Assembly (NCBI RefSeq): GCF_040566695.1
Contig: NZ_JBEXAE010000004.1
Span: 62,001 to 126,000, forward strand
Length of the DNA stretch: 64,000 bases
From: Sediminicola arcticus
Lineage (GTDB): Bacteria; Bacteroidota; Bacteroidia; Flavobacteriales; Flavobacteriaceae
Reading direction: 5' to 3'
The notes below the pieces were generated by a model. It did no database searches. It was not told the DNA's origin and saw nothing but the letters and a program-made list of their open reading frames with translations. This document shows, one piece after another, positions 35,441-44,179 of the stretch. Each line of letters starts with the position of its first letter. Positions within the stretch are counted from its first letter, which is position 1. Position numbers and translations under genes: made by a program.

Positions 35441-35837
35441 ATCTATTTCTGCTGAGAAAACTTGGCCATTACGCCATACCGTGATGTGGCCAAGTAAACC
35501 TTTTAGTTACATCAAATTACCTAAAGATGAACAAGGTCTACATTTTGGATTATTTCTTAATGAAGAATTAGTGAGTACAGTATCGCTATTCATAATACAA
35601 GATGTCGCACAGCTTCGGAAATTGGCCACCAGAACTTCAGAACAGGGAAAGGGATATGGCAGTCAACTATTAAATTATACACTAAAAGAGGCCCAAAGAA
35701 AAGGAGTAAAAAAGATCTGGTGTAATGCCAGAAAAGACAAAACCAAATTTTACCGCAAATTTGGTTTCTCAGAGACACCAACCACGTTTTCCAAAGGTAA
35801 TATAACATATGTGATCATGGAGAAAATAACAGTTTAA
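35424..35837 (+). CDS. GNAT family N-acetyltransferase
   Basis: 137 residues, a minimal GNAT fold. The acetyl-CoA motif A is RKLATRTSEQGKGYGSQLL (Q-x-x-G-x-G form), and the C-terminal strand-turn KIWCNARKDKTKFYRKFGF is also typical. The target amine is unknown. The start overlaps the YhhN gene by 17 bp, so the pair is likely in one transcript. An ORF on the opposite strand here is a shadow. Confidence 0.88.
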   Translation: MGTHIKSISAEKTWPLRHTVMWPSKPFSYIKLPKDEQGLHFGLFLNEELVSTVSLFIIQDVAQLRKLATRTSEQGKGYGSQLLNYTLKEAQRKGVKKIWCNARKDKTKFYRKFGFSETPTTFSKGNITYVIMEKITV

Positions 35838-35883
35838 TCTTATTTTTAAGTATCTTGGGTCTTTAAAGTAAATTAAAGATTTT

Positions 35884-36327
35884 ATGAAATATATTCCTCT
35901 ATTAATTCTATTTTTTTTGGCGATTGCCACCAAAGCACAGAGCTTTGATTTTACTATTGACCATTCGTCCCTAATAGTAAACAATCTTAAAAAAACTGGT
36001 GACTTTTATTCCAATGTGCTGCAGTTAAAAGAAATTTCACATCCTACCAATGATCCTGGTTTTCGTTGGTTTCAAGTGCAGGAAAATACCCAACTACACC
36101 TTATTTTAAAGGACACCGTAGTTATGAAAAAACATAAATCTATGCACCTTTGTCTTTCCACAAAAAAGTTAGAGGCCTTTATATATAATTTGAATGCAAA
36201 TAATGTTGAATATGAGGATTGGCCAGGAACCAAGAATGCCATTACCTTAAGAGCCGACGGGGTACGTCAAATCTATTTGAGAGACCCAGAAGGGTACTGG
36301 ATAGAAATTAATGATGCCGTACATTAA
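35884..36327 (+). CDS. Exported VOC family (glyoxalase-like) protein
   Basis: 147 residues. A signal peptide (LILFFLAIATKAQ) precedes one vicinal-oxygen-chelate module: FTIDHSSLIVNNLKKTGDFYSNVL is the N-terminal betaalphabeta unit with a metal-ligand His, and YLRDPEGYWIEI the C-terminal unit with the metal-ligand Glu. Export is unusual for glyoxalase I, so this may be a periplasmic dioxygenase-like or binding protein. Two modules dimerise to form the active site in this family. Function beyond the fold is not known. Confidence 0.85.
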   Translation: MKYIPLLILFFLAIATKAQSFDFTIDHSSLIVNNLKKTGDFYSNVLQLKEISHPTNDPGFRWFQVQENTQLHLILKDTVVMKKHKSMHLCLSTKKLEAFIYNLNANNVEYEDWPGTKNAITLRADGVRQIYLRDPEGYWIEINDAVH

Positions 36328-36375
36328 CCGTAAGGCCCAGTAAATTACTATGCTTCATTTCTAATATTCTTAACC

Positions 36376-37374
36376 ATGAAAAATTCCATTAAAAACATAT
36401 ACCCATTAAGCTTCCCTTGGCAAACACAAGATCCCTTTTTATTTTGTGTGTACCATCTGGACCATTATCCAAAAGGCAATGAAGAAATGGGACCCGCGGC
36501 CTCCCTTGAAGGTCGCAATTTAGGAAATGACTTTACCACTAAAGATGGATGGAGAATGTACCACGGACAAACCATCCCTGGTTTTCCATATCACCCCCAT
36601 AGAGGGTTTGAAACCATCACCATTGTCAATAAAGGATATTGTGATCATTCGGACTCTTTAGGTGCAGCAGGACGCTTTGGAGAAGGAGACGTACAGTGGA
36701 TGACTGCAGGTAGAGGAGTACAACACTCAGAAATGTTCCCATTATTAAAAACAGAAGCGGAAAATCCTTTGGAGCTTTTCCAAATCTGGCTGAACTTGCC
36801 CAAGGCAAATAAATTTGTAGAACCCCATTTTGCCATGTTGTGGCATGAGGATATTCCTGTGGTTAATGCAAATGGCACTACAGTAAAAGTCATGGCAGGT
36901 AACTTCAATGAAAATAAGGCGCCTAAACCGGCACCAAATTCTTGGGCTGCCGATCCTGAAAACGAAGTAGCAGTTTGGAACATTCATTTGGAACCAAATA
37001 CCGAATTTACTCTGCCCGCTTCTAACAAAGAGGTACACAGAAGCCTCTATTTTTACGAAGGGGATCAGTGCTCAGTAGACGGTGAAAAAATCGCTCCCAA
37101 TCATGGAATGGATCTACAATCAGAAATGGAAGTAGTCTTAAAAAATGGTGCTAAAAAAGCCTCCTTTCTAATGCTACAAGGAAAACCAATTAATGAACCC
37201 GTTGCCAAATATGGTCCCTTTGTGATGAATACGGACCAAGAAATACAACAGGCCATGCAAGAATATCAATTGACCCAATTTGGAGGATGGCCATGGCCTT
37301 ATTCGGATAATGTTCACGACAGGAAAAAAGGGAGGTTCGCCCATTATCCTGATGGCACCTTGGTTGAGAAATAA
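36376..37374 (+). CDS. Pirin family protein
   Basis: 332 residues with the pirin bicupin fold. The N-terminal metal centre is visible in GFPYHPHRGFETITIV, with a downstream His in GRGVQHSEMFP and the conserved Glu. The C-terminal cupin is present (EVHRSLYFYEGDQ, GKPINEPVAKYGPFVMN). Bacterial pirins act as quercetin 2,3-dioxygenases or as redox-linked regulators; either is possible. It begins 48 bp after the VOC gene and precedes a small membrane protein by 23 bp. Confidence 0.92.
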   Translation: MKNSIKNIYPLSFPWQTQDPFLFCVYHLDHYPKGNEEMGPAASLEGRNLGNDFTTKDGWRMYHGQTIPGFPYHPHRGFETITIVNKGYCDHSDSLGAAGRFGEGDVQWMTAGRGVQHSEMFPLLKTEAENPLELFQIWLNLPKANKFVEPHFAMLWHEDIPVVNANGTTVKVMAGNFNENKAPKPAPNSWAADPENEVAVWNIHLEPNTEFTLPASNKEVHRSLYFYEGDQCSVDGEKIAPNHGMDLQSEMEVVLKNGAKKASFLMLQGKPINEPVAKYGPFVMNTDQEIQQAMQEYQLTQFGGWPWPYSDNVHDRKKGRFAHYPDGTLVEK

Positions 37375-37397
37375 ATAGTCACAAATTATAAGAATAA

Positions 37398-37811
37398 ATG
37401 ATAGAAGAATTAAGGCTTGTCTTGGATTTAGGGCTAGTTGTCTTAATCTGGATGGTACAACTTGTTGTCTACCCAAGTTTTACATACTTCACTTCGGCTG
37501 ATCTGTTCCAATGGCACCAAAAATATACGGTACGCATTACCTACATTGTAGTGCCCCTAATGGTTGGACAACTACTGGTAAGTGGTTTTTTGGCCTATAA
37601 AACCCTAACCTTCTATTCTTTAGGCAGCTTTATATTGGTGCTTTCCCTTTGGGTCATTACCTTCTCTGTATTTGTACCAATCCATGAAAAAATAGGATCC
37701 AACTCCTTTACACCTGAAGATTTACATCTACTGGAAGAAAGAAATTGGATCCGTACTATTTTATGGAATTTAATTTTTGTCTGGAGCGTTTTGGAAGTAT
37801 TCCAATCCTAA
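37398..37811 (+). CDS. Small four-helix membrane protein
   Basis: 137 residues and four predicted membrane helices (about residues 8-26, 48-66, 72-92 and 118-135), with a conserved-looking WHQKYTVRITYIVVPLM and a short soluble stretch VPIHEKIGSNSFTPED between helices 3 and 4. No family function is recognised. It lies 23 bp after the pirin gene and ends one base before the convergent murA gene, with no terminator between. Confidence 0.75.
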   Translation: MIEELRLVLDLGLVVLIWMVQLVVYPSFTYFTSADLFQWHQKYTVRITYIVVPLMVGQLLVSGFLAYKTLTFYSLGSFILVLSLWVITFSVFVPIHEKIGSNSFTPEDLHLLEERNWIRTILWNLIFVWSVLEVFQS

Positions 37812-37812
37812 A

Positions 37813-39120
37813 CTAGATCCTCACGATCTTAGCACCAATAGCCCTAAGACGTTCATCTATATTTTCGTAACCCCTGTCAATCTGTTCAATATTATGGATC
37901 GTAGAGATCCCTTTTGCAGATAGTGCAGCGATCAATAAAGATATCCCTGCTCTAATATCTGGCGACACCATGGTAGTCGCTTTTAAAGTCGATTTAAAGT
38001 CATGACCAATAATGGTAGCCCTATGAGGATCGCAAAGAATAATTTTAGCACCCATATCTATCAGTTTATCCACAAAGAACAAACGACTTTCAAACATTTT
38101 TTGATGTATCAATATCTCACCTTTTGCTTGAGTGGCCATGACTAAGATAATACTCAATAAATCTGGCGTAAGTCCCGGCCAAGGCGCGTCTGCAATGGTT
38201 AAAATGGAGCCATCTATATAATTCTGTATTTCGTACCCATCTTTGTGTGCTGGAATATAAATATCATCTCCCTTGCGCTCCAAGGTAATTCCCATCTTTC
38301 TAAAAACTGTGGGGATCTGACCTAAATTGTCCCAACTCACATTTTTAATGGTTAGTTCACTTTGGGTCATTGCGGCAAGACCAATCCAACTCCCAATCTC
38401 TATCATATCCGGAAGCATGGTATGCTCTGTTCCACCCAATGTATCAACTCCTTCAATTTTTAATAAGTTGGAACCTATTCCACTGATCTTTGCCCCCATC
38501 CTATTGAGCATCTTGCACAATTGTTGTAAGTACGGTTCACAAGCGGCATTATAAATAGTGGTTTGTCCTTCTGCCAAAACAGCTGCCATTAAGATGTTCG
38601 CAGTACCTGTTACAGAAGCTTCATCAAGGAGCATATAGGCCCCTTTTAATTTTTTGGCTTCTACCCCATAGAACAACTCTTCCTTATTGTATCTAAATTT
38701 AGCGCCTAACTTAATTAGTCCTTCAAAATGGGTATCCAAACGACGACGACCAATTTTATCACCTCCCGGTTTAGGGATATACCCTTTTCCAAAACGAGCC
38801 AATAAAGGCCCAACCAACATTATAGAACCCCTTAGTCCCCTACCGTCCTTTTTGAACTGATCAGATTGGAGGTAATCCAAGTTCACATCATCTGCCTTGA
38901 AGGTAAAGGATCCTTTTCCTTTTTTTTGGATTTTAACGCCCAAATCCTCCAATAAAGATATTAGTTTATTGACATCTATAATGTCTGGAATATTATTTAT
39001 GGTAACGCTTTCTGAAGTCAATAGTACAGCACACAAAATTTGTAATGCCTCATTTTTTGCTCCCTGTGGTGTAATTTCACCATGAAGTTGGTGCCCACCT
39101 TCAATCCTAAATGTTCCCAT
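37813..39120 (-). CDS. murA: UDP-N-acetylglucosamine 1-carboxyvinyltransferase MurA with Asp at the usual Cys position
   Basis: 435 residues, normal length for MurA, which transfers enolpyruvate to UDP-GlcNAc in the first committed step of peptidoglycan synthesis. Lys22 and Asn23 (GAKNE) correspond to the E. coli active site. The flexible loop reads IPKPGGDKIGRRRLD, where E. coli has the fosfomycin-binding Cys115 in PGGC. Asp121 takes its place; this Cys-to-Asp change gives intrinsic fosfomycin insensitivity in mycobacteria and chlamydiae. It follows the DUF4290 gene by 14 bp in an operon. A shadow ORF on the other strand was ignored. Confidence 0.96.
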   Translation of the reverse strand: MGTFRIEGGHQLHGEITPQGAKNEALQILCAVLLTSESVTINNIPDIIDVNKLISLLEDLGVKIQKKGKGSFTFKADDVNLDYLQSDQFKKDGRGLRGSIMLVGPLLARFGKGYIPKPGGDKIGRRRLDTHFEGLIKLGAKFRYNKEELFYGVEAKKLKGAYMLLDEASVTGTANILMAAVLAEGQTTIYNAACEPYLQQLCKMLNRMGAKISGIGSNLLKIEGVDTLGGTEHTMLPDMIEIGSWIGLAAMTQSELTIKNVSWDNLGQIPTVFRKMGITLERKGDDIYIPAHKDGYEIQNYIDGSILTIADAPWPGLTPDLLSIILVMATQAKGEILIHQKMFESRLFFVDKLIDMGAKIILCDPHRATIIGHDFKSTLKATTMVSPDIRAGISLLIAALSAKGISTIHNIEQIDRGYENIDERLRAIGAKIVRI

Positions 39121-39134
39121 TTACGTTGAAAATA

Positions 39135-39785
39135 TTAATATCGCTTTTTACCGCGGTTAGTATTACTTCTTTGGTTCTTTTTAGGACTGCTGTTTCTTGG
39201 GGTTTTTGCAACCCTATTCTTAAGAAACTGTCCACTTTCGGTAAGGTTTTCGCCTTTTAAATCGATCTGCCCATCACTCAATTCATACAAATGATTGAAA
39301 ATAGCAGTATCATCTACCACATCTTTGTTCCAATTTAGGTAACACTTTTTCATGTGGTTGGCAATAGCATACTCCAAACCATCCCTCATATCACCCTTTT
39401 CCCATTTCACGGCTACATCAATCATTTTTTTGATGTTGTTACCGTAAAAACGATATTTAGGAAAATTTTGCGGATAGGCCAAAGGATCTGGCTTTTTACG
39501 GAGAACCTCCTTACTGGTAATTGGATAAGGAGAGTCTACTTCCAAATTAAAATCGGACATGATAAACAACTGGTCCCATAACTTATGTTGAAAGTCTGGA
39601 ACATCCCTCAAATGAGGCTGAATATTACCCATAACACTAATGATAGCTTTGGCAACATTGTTTCGTTCCTCTCTATCTTCAATGGTCATGGCATGATCTA
39701 CCATTTTTTGGAAATGTCTTCCGTACTCGGGAATAATGAGGTGTGAACGCTCAGTATTATACTCTATGTTTTCTACTAGATTCAA
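39135..39785 (-). CDS. DUF4290 domain protein
   Basis: 216 residues. The DUF4290 body covers residues 1-175 (NIEYNTERSHLIIPEYGRH, VDHAMTIEDREERNNVAKAI, HLRDVPDFQHKLWDQLF). The tail (RVAKTPRNSSPKKNQRSNT) is basic and probably disordered. The family is confined to Bacteroidota and commonly precedes murA, as here, which suggests a link to cell-envelope synthesis; no function has been shown. The start is the first ATG. Confidence 0.9.
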   Translation of the reverse strand: MNLVENIEYNTERSHLIIPEYGRHFQKMVDHAMTIEDREERNNVAKAIISVMGNIQPHLRDVPDFQHKLWDQLFIMSDFNLEVDSPYPITSKEVLRKKPDPLAYPQNFPKYRFYGNNIKKMIDVAVKWEKGDMRDGLEYAIANHMKKCYLNWNKDVVDDTAIFNHLYELSDGQIDLKGENLTESGQFLKNRVAKTPRNSSPKKNQRSNTNRGKKRY

Positions 39786-39873
39786 ATTAAAAGAATTTGC
39801 TTAAAAGTTATAATAAGTGAAGTAAGTCTTATAAGGTCTGCAAATTAGCAAAAATATGGTACAAATACTATTA

Positions 39874-40161
39874 TTAAAGTGATATAACCCCTTTGACCTT
39901 GCCTACTTCCTTATATTTCTCAATTACGGCATCGGCATTTTTAAGATTTACAGTAATTGACAAGCTCGTGTATTTTCCTTTTTTGGATTGTTTAGATTCA
40001 ATTACGGCGCCCGTATTATCGAAGATTTTATGGATTTGTGTAATCCGTTCACCAGCCGTAGGAACAATAAATTTATAGAGGTAATCCGAGGGCCATGAAC
40101 TAGTTTCTTCTAGTTGTGTTTTTAGTTTTCTGTAAAATTCGTCAGATTTTTCAGTATCCAT
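39874..40161 (-). CDS. DUF493 family small protein
   Basis: 95 residues from ATG 40161; a TTG at 40197 would add 12 residues that are basic and not conserved-looking. A DUF493 (YbeD-like) fold: LYKFIVPTAGERITQIHKIF and GKYTSLSITVNLKNADAVIEKYKEV are typical. The family forms a small ferredoxin-like fold thought to be regulatory, possibly an allosteric adaptor. It is divergent from the AAA ATPase gene, and the two start regions are close. Confidence 0.82.
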   Translation of the reverse strand: MDTEKSDEFYRKLKTQLEETSSWPSDYLYKFIVPTAGERITQIHKIFDNTGAVIESKQSKKGKYTSLSITVNLKNADAVIEKYKEVGKVKGVISL

Positions 40162-40222
40162 GCTTTTCTTTTTGCAAATATAAAGTAACCGTTGCAATTT
40201 TTTACGCTACTAGCTATTTCAT

Positions 40223-40230
40223 TAACTTTG
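40223..40230 (+). promoter_or_regulatory. -7 promoter element for the ATPase-recQ-fmt genes
   Basis: TAACTTTG fits TAnnTTTG and lies 18 bp before the TTG start at 40249. A transcript from here cannot use the earlier TTG at 40192, which supports the shorter protein. Confidence 0.4.
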
Positions 40231-40248
40231 TCCCATAAAATATTTTTA

Positions 40249-40788
40249 TTGAAACCAAAAAAGATTGTTATAACAGGGGGACCTAGTACCGGAAAAACAT
40301 CCATAATTGAAAAAATAGAGTTGATGGGGCATGCATGTATTCATGAGATCTCTAGAAGTATTACCCTGGAAGCCAGAGAACAAGGCATTCAGCAATTATT
40401 CGTTTCGGATCCTCTACTATTCAGTAAAAAAATTACAGAAGGTAGAATCAATCAGTTTCATGAAGCATCCAAATTTCCTGTAAAACACGTTTTTATGGAT
40501 AGAGGATTACCGGATGTTGTTGCCTATATGGACTGTTTTGGCCAAGAATACGATCATAGCTTTATAGAAGCCTGTGAAAACTATATCTATGACGACGTAT
40601 TTCTCTTGCCCCCATGGAAAGAAATCTATTCCACGGACGAAGAACGTTATGAAAATTTTGATGAGGCCTTGCGCATACATGATTGCTTGGAAACCAGTTA
40701 TAAAAAATATGGTTATAAGCCCAAACACGTTCCTAAGGGCACTATAGCGGAAAGATTATCCTTTATTCTTAATAAAGTAAAAAACTAA
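40249..40788 (+). CDS. AAA ATPase (P-loop, AAA_28 type)
   Basis: About 179 residues from the TTG at 40249; the open frame extends to TTG 40192. Walker A GGPSTGKTS lies at about residues 10-18 and a Walker B-like strand FMDRGLPDV further on. The pattern is of AAA_28/NadR kinase-like ATPases, which include nucleotide kinases and DNA-linked ATPases; the target is unknown. It ends 2 bp before recQ, so it is co-transcribed. The TTG start is unusual and is chosen because the -7 element lies before it and the residues before it are not conserved-looking. Confidence 0.8.
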   Translation: MKPKKIVITGGPSTGKTSIIEKIELMGHACIHEISRSITLEAREQGIQQLFVSDPLLFSKKITEGRINQFHEASKFPVKHVFMDRGLPDVVAYMDCFGQEYDHSFIEACENYIYDDVFLLPPWKEIYSTDEERYENFDEALRIHDCLETSYKKYGYKPKHVPKGTIAERLSFILNKVKN

Positions 40789-40790
40789 TT

Positions 40791-42686
40791 GTGGTTAAAG
40801 ACCCTCATAAAATTTTAGAAAAGTATTGGGGATTTTCTCAATTTAGGGGGTCACAGGAACAAATTATCGAGACTGTAATCCAAGGTCGAGATGTGCTTGC
40901 ACTACTCCCCACCGGTGGAGGTAAATCTATGTGTTATCAAGTACCTGCCATGGCAAAAGATGGGCTTTGTATTGTTGTATCTCCCTTAATAGCTTTGATT
41001 CAAAACCAAGTTGATGCTCTAAAGAGCAAGGGGATTAAGGCTCTTTCCCTTACCGGTGGAATTTCTTTTGATGAAGTCATAGACCTCCTGGATAATTGTC
41101 TGTATGGAAACTATAAGTTCCTTTATTTATCTCCGGAACGATTGCAACAGGAGTTGGTACAGGAACGTATTCAGCAGATGAACGTAAATCTAATCGCTAT
41201 AGATGAGGCTCATTGTATTTCTCAATGGGGTAATGATTTTAGACCTGCTTACCTCCATTGCAATATTCTAAGGGCACTATTACCAGAAACTCCAATCATT
41301 GCCCTTACCGCTACGGCTACCACAAAAGTTGCAGAAGATATAATTGAAAACCTTCAATTATCTGCGGCGGCTATTTATAAAGACTCATTTTCTAGAGACA
41401 ATATTTCTTTTCACGTGCATTGGAGCGAGGATAAGAAATTCCAATTAAAAAACCTCTGCCTAAAGTTACAAAAAAGCGCCATTGTCTATGTTAGAACAAG
41501 AAGGGCTGCGAAGGAGTTGTCTGACTTCCTGAATACACAAAAATGTGTTGCCACTTTTTTTCATGGAGGTATTCCAAAAAAAGAAAAAACAAAGCGATTA
41601 CAATTATGGCTAGATAACAAAGTTCGGGTAATGGTGGCCACGAACGCTTTTGGTATGGGGATAGACAAGCCAGATGTTGAACTTGTGGTACATTATCAAA
41701 TCCCTGACAGTCTGGAGAATTATTTCCAGGAAGCCGGGAGAGCCGGTAGGGACGGGACTCCAGCCAAGTCGGTAATGGTACTAAATAAGGCCGATGAAAA
41801 CCAAGTAAAACGGCAATTTTTAAGTGTACTTCCAGATGTTGATTTTCTAAAGCTCCTGTATAGAAAACTAAACAACTACTTTCAAATCCCCTATGGGGAA
41901 ATGAGTGCAGAAACTTTTCAGTTTCATTTCAATAAATTTTGTGACACCTATACCCTAAATACAGCACTAACCTTTAATGGACTGCGTATTCTAGATCAAA
42001 ATTCGGTGATTGCATTGTCAGAATCCTTTGCCAAAAAAATAACCCTACAATTTATAGCTACCAAAGCGCAGTTATTTTACTACTTAGACAACCATAAATC
42101 TATAGCCCCAATGATCCAAACTATTCTAAGGACCTATGGGGGCATTTTTGAACACCCCACCAAAATTAACCCTTTATTAATTTCAAAGAAAACTAATGTC
42201 TCAGAGGAGAAAATCCTTTTAACACTAGAACAATTACATACTGATGGGATTGTGGATTACAAGGCACAGAGTAGTGATTTGGAAATTATTTTTCTAGCAC
42301 CTAGAGAAGATGACAGGACAATCAATATGTTTTCCAGAAAAGTAAAAGAGCAACAACAGGTCAAAATCAATAATATTGAAAGTATTTTAGCCTATGTCAA
42401 TAACGATAAGGTCTGCAGAAGCAAACAATTGCTGCACTATTTCGGTGAGGAACGGAAAGCCTGTGGCATCTGTGATGTGTGTCTAAGTAAAAACAACATC
42501 GATAACGATATCCAGAATTTAGTAGCAGAAGATATCTTGAAAATATTGCGTAGAGACAATCAGACATCAAGAAACTTAACAATGGCTCTTACCTATAAGG
42601 AAGAAACCATATTGATCGTATTACAGGGACTCTTGGAAGATGGATATATTTCCATTACTTCAAAAAATGAATATAAAATAACTTAA
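40791..42686 (+). CDS. RecQ-family ATP-dependent DNA helicase
   Basis: 631 residues from a GTG start. Helicase motifs are complete: motif I LLPTGGGKS (Lys45), motif II DEAH, motif III ALTATAT, motif V TNAFGMGIDKPDV and motif VI QEAGRAGRDG. The zinc-binding Cys cluster (CRSKQLLHYF, CGICDVC) of the RecQ-C-terminal region is present near residues 540-565. It is short because no HRDC domain is seen, as in many Bacteroidota RecQ paralogues. It unwinds 3'-5' at forks and in recombination. The ATPase gene precedes it and fmt follows by one base. Confidence 0.93.
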   Translation: MVKDPHKILEKYWGFSQFRGSQEQIIETVIQGRDVLALLPTGGGKSMCYQVPAMAKDGLCIVVSPLIALIQNQVDALKSKGIKALSLTGGISFDEVIDLLDNCLYGNYKFLYLSPERLQQELVQERIQQMNVNLIAIDEAHCISQWGNDFRPAYLHCNILRALLPETPIIALTATATTKVAEDIIENLQLSAAAIYKDSFSRDNISFHVHWSEDKKFQLKNLCLKLQKSAIVYVRTRRAAKELSDFLNTQKCVATFFHGGIPKKEKTKRLQLWLDNKVRVMVATNAFGMGIDKPDVELVVHYQIPDSLENYFQEAGRAGRDGTPAKSVMVLNKADENQVKRQFLSVLPDVDFLKLLYRKLNNYFQIPYGEMSAETFQFHFNKFCDTYTLNTALTFNGLRILDQNSVIALSESFAKKITLQFIATKAQLFYYLDNHKSIAPMIQTILRTYGGIFEHPTKINPLLISKKTNVSEEKILLTLEQLHTDGIVDYKAQSSDLEIIFLAPREDDRTINMFSRKVKEQQQVKINNIESILAYVNNDKVCRSKQLLHYFGEERKACGICDVCLSKNNIDNDIQNLVAEDILKILRRDNQTSRNLTMALTYKEETILIVLQGLLEDGYISITSKNEYKIT

Positions 42687-42687
42687 C

Positions 42688-43635
42688 ATGGAAGCATTAC
42701 GAATCGTATTTATGGGAACCCCAGATTTTGGGGTTGCCATTTTGGACAAGCTTGTCCAAAATTCCCTTAATGTAGTGGGGGTAATTACCGCACCAGACAA
42801 ACCTGCAGGAAGGGGAAGAAAATTGAATGAATCTGCTGTAAAACAATACGCCGTTTCACAGAATCTTCCAATTTTGCAGCCTACAAACTTAAAGAGTGAG
42901 GAATTTTTGACTGAATTAAAGGCCTTGGACGCCAATCTACAAATTATAGTGGCCTTTCGCATGCTACCAAAAGCAGTTTGGGAAATGCCCAAATACGGCA
43001 CATTTAACCTGCATGCCTCCCTCCTGCCCCAATACAGGGGCGCAGCTCCCATCAATTGGGCAATCATAAATGGAGAGAAAGAAACAGGAGTTAGTACCTT
43101 TTATATAGATGATAAAATTGATACAGGGGAAATACTCCTTCAGGAAAAAACGAACATTGATCCGAATGAAACCGCTGGGGAGCTTCATGATAAATTGATG
43201 CACCTTGGAGCATCACTAGTTGTAGAAACTGTAGAACTTTTAAAGACAGGCGAAGTTAAAACAATAAAGCAACCAGAGACAGGGAACTTAAAATTGGCAC
43301 ATAAAATAAGTAAAGAAACCTGCCAAATTAATTGGAATTTGACCATCTCTGATATTTTCAACCATATTAGAGGCCTCAGCCCTTACCCCGCAGCTTGGAC
43401 CACTCTGCATAACAGTGATGAAGAATTGTTCCTGAAGATCTATTCAGTTGCTAAGGAAGAACAGGAACATCAATTCAAAAATGGGCAGTTGATCTTCGAT
43501 AAAAAAAACCTAAAAGTTGCAGTTGAAGGAGGGTTCATCCAACTCCTAGAAATACAATTACCTGGAAAACGAAAGATGGCTACCTCTGAAGTCTTGAATG
43601 GACTTCAATTATCAAAAAAGGCATATATGGGCTAA
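42688..43635 (+). CDS. fmt: Methionyl-tRNA formyltransferase
   Basis: 315 residues, standard length. The catalytic segment NLHASLLPQYRGAAPI carries Asn107 and His109; the N-terminal formyl-donor-binding fold starts RIVFMGTPDFG, and the C-terminal OB-fold domain is complete (LFLKIYSVAKEEQEHQ onward). It formylates initiator Met-tRNA from 10-formyl-tetrahydrofolate. It starts one base after recQ, so the three genes ATPase-recQ-fmt are one operon. No frame or motif defect was seen. Confidence 0.96.
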   Translation: MEALRIVFMGTPDFGVAILDKLVQNSLNVVGVITAPDKPAGRGRKLNESAVKQYAVSQNLPILQPTNLKSEEFLTELKALDANLQIIVAFRMLPKAVWEMPKYGTFNLHASLLPQYRGAAPINWAIINGEKETGVSTFYIDDKIDTGEILLQEKTNIDPNETAGELHDKLMHLGASLVVETVELLKTGEVKTIKQPETGNLKLAHKISKETCQINWNLTISDIFNHIRGLSPYPAAWTTLHNSDEELFLKIYSVAKEEQEHQFKNGQLIFDKKNLKVAVEGGFIQLLEIQLPGKRKMATSEVLNGLQLSKKAYMG

Positions 43636-43681
43636 ACCCTTGCTACCAAAGGGCTGAATGAAATGTAGAAAAAACCCTACT

Positions 43682-43750
43682 TTATCAACAAACACCCCAA
43701 GTTATCAACAAAATCGGGTATTTCCCTTGATTTTACTTGCGTTAACCACA
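43682..43750 (+). repeat. Three DnaA-box-like 9-mers, same strand, 20 and 40 bp apart
   Basis: TTATCAACA occurs at 43682-43690 and 43702-43710, and TTAACCACA at 43742-43750. Compared with the DnaA consensus TTATCCACA the first two differ by one base and the third by one. Starts are spaced exactly 20 and 40 bp, so they face the same side of the helix. The third lies between the -33 and -7 boxes of the HU promoter. Confidence 0.4.
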
Positions 43751-43766
43751 AATCCGTATAAATTTG
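43737..43766 (+). promoter_or_regulatory. HU gene promoter (TTG-N19-TAAATTTG)
   Basis: TTG at 43737-43739 and TAAATTTG at 43759-43766 are 19 bp apart, matching the flavobacterial -33/-7 consensus well. A leader of about 40 nt leads to the ATG at 43811. Confidence 0.75.
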
Positions 43767-43810
43767 TTAGAGTACAAAATTATTTTAACAACAATTAATT
43801 TAATTCAATT

Positions 43811-44083
43811 ATGAACAAAACAGAATTAATCGATGCAATGGCAGCAGACGCTGGCATCACAAAAGCGGCAGCAAAGAAAGCTTTAGAATCTTTTTTAGGA
43901 AATGTTGAAGGATCTCTTAAAAAAGGCGGAAGAGTTTCTTTAGTTGGTTTCGGATCTTGGTCTGTATCTAAAAGAGAAGCAAGAGAAGGTAGAAATCCAC
44001 AAACTGGAAAAACTATCCAAATTGCAGCAAAAAACGTTGTAAAGTTTAAAGCAGGTGCTGAATTAGCAGGTGCAGTAAACTAA
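43811..44083 (+). CDS. HU-family DNA-binding protein
   Basis: 90 residues, the classic HU/IHF length. The N-terminal dimer helices MNKTELIDAMAADAGITKAA and the C-terminal beta arm (VSKREAREGRNPQTGKT, with the intercalating Pro in RNPQTG) are typical, followed by FKAGAELAGAVN. It is the abundant nucleoid protein that bends DNA. A strong TTG-N19-TAAATTTG promoter and a tight terminator bracket it, so it is a single highly expressed gene. Codon use looks more biased than its neighbours (many AAA, GCA, GAA). Confidence 0.96.
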   Translation: MNKTELIDAMAADAGITKAAAKKALESFLGNVEGSLKKGGRVSLVGFGSWSVSKREAREGRNPQTGKTIQIAAKNVVKFKAGAELAGAVN

Positions 44084-44103
44084 TTTATATTGTATAAATT
44101 TGA

Positions 44104-44140
44104 AAAAGGCACTTCTAAAACGGAGTGCTTTTTTGTTTTT
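44104..44140 (+). terminator. Terminator after HU
   Basis: AAAAGGCACTTC pairs with GGAGTGCTTTT (two G-T pairs) around TAAAAC, followed by a T-rich tract. It lies 20 bp after the HU stop. Confidence 0.85.
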
Positions 44141-44179
44141 AATAAGATTTGTCTTATTTTTAGTGAAAACCCATGTGTT

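Noticed and set aside
43682..43750. DnaA-like boxes as the chromosomal origin
   Set aside because: Only three weak boxes, no AT-rich unwinding tract with further boxes, and dnaA/dnaN are not nearby; a regulatory role is more likely.
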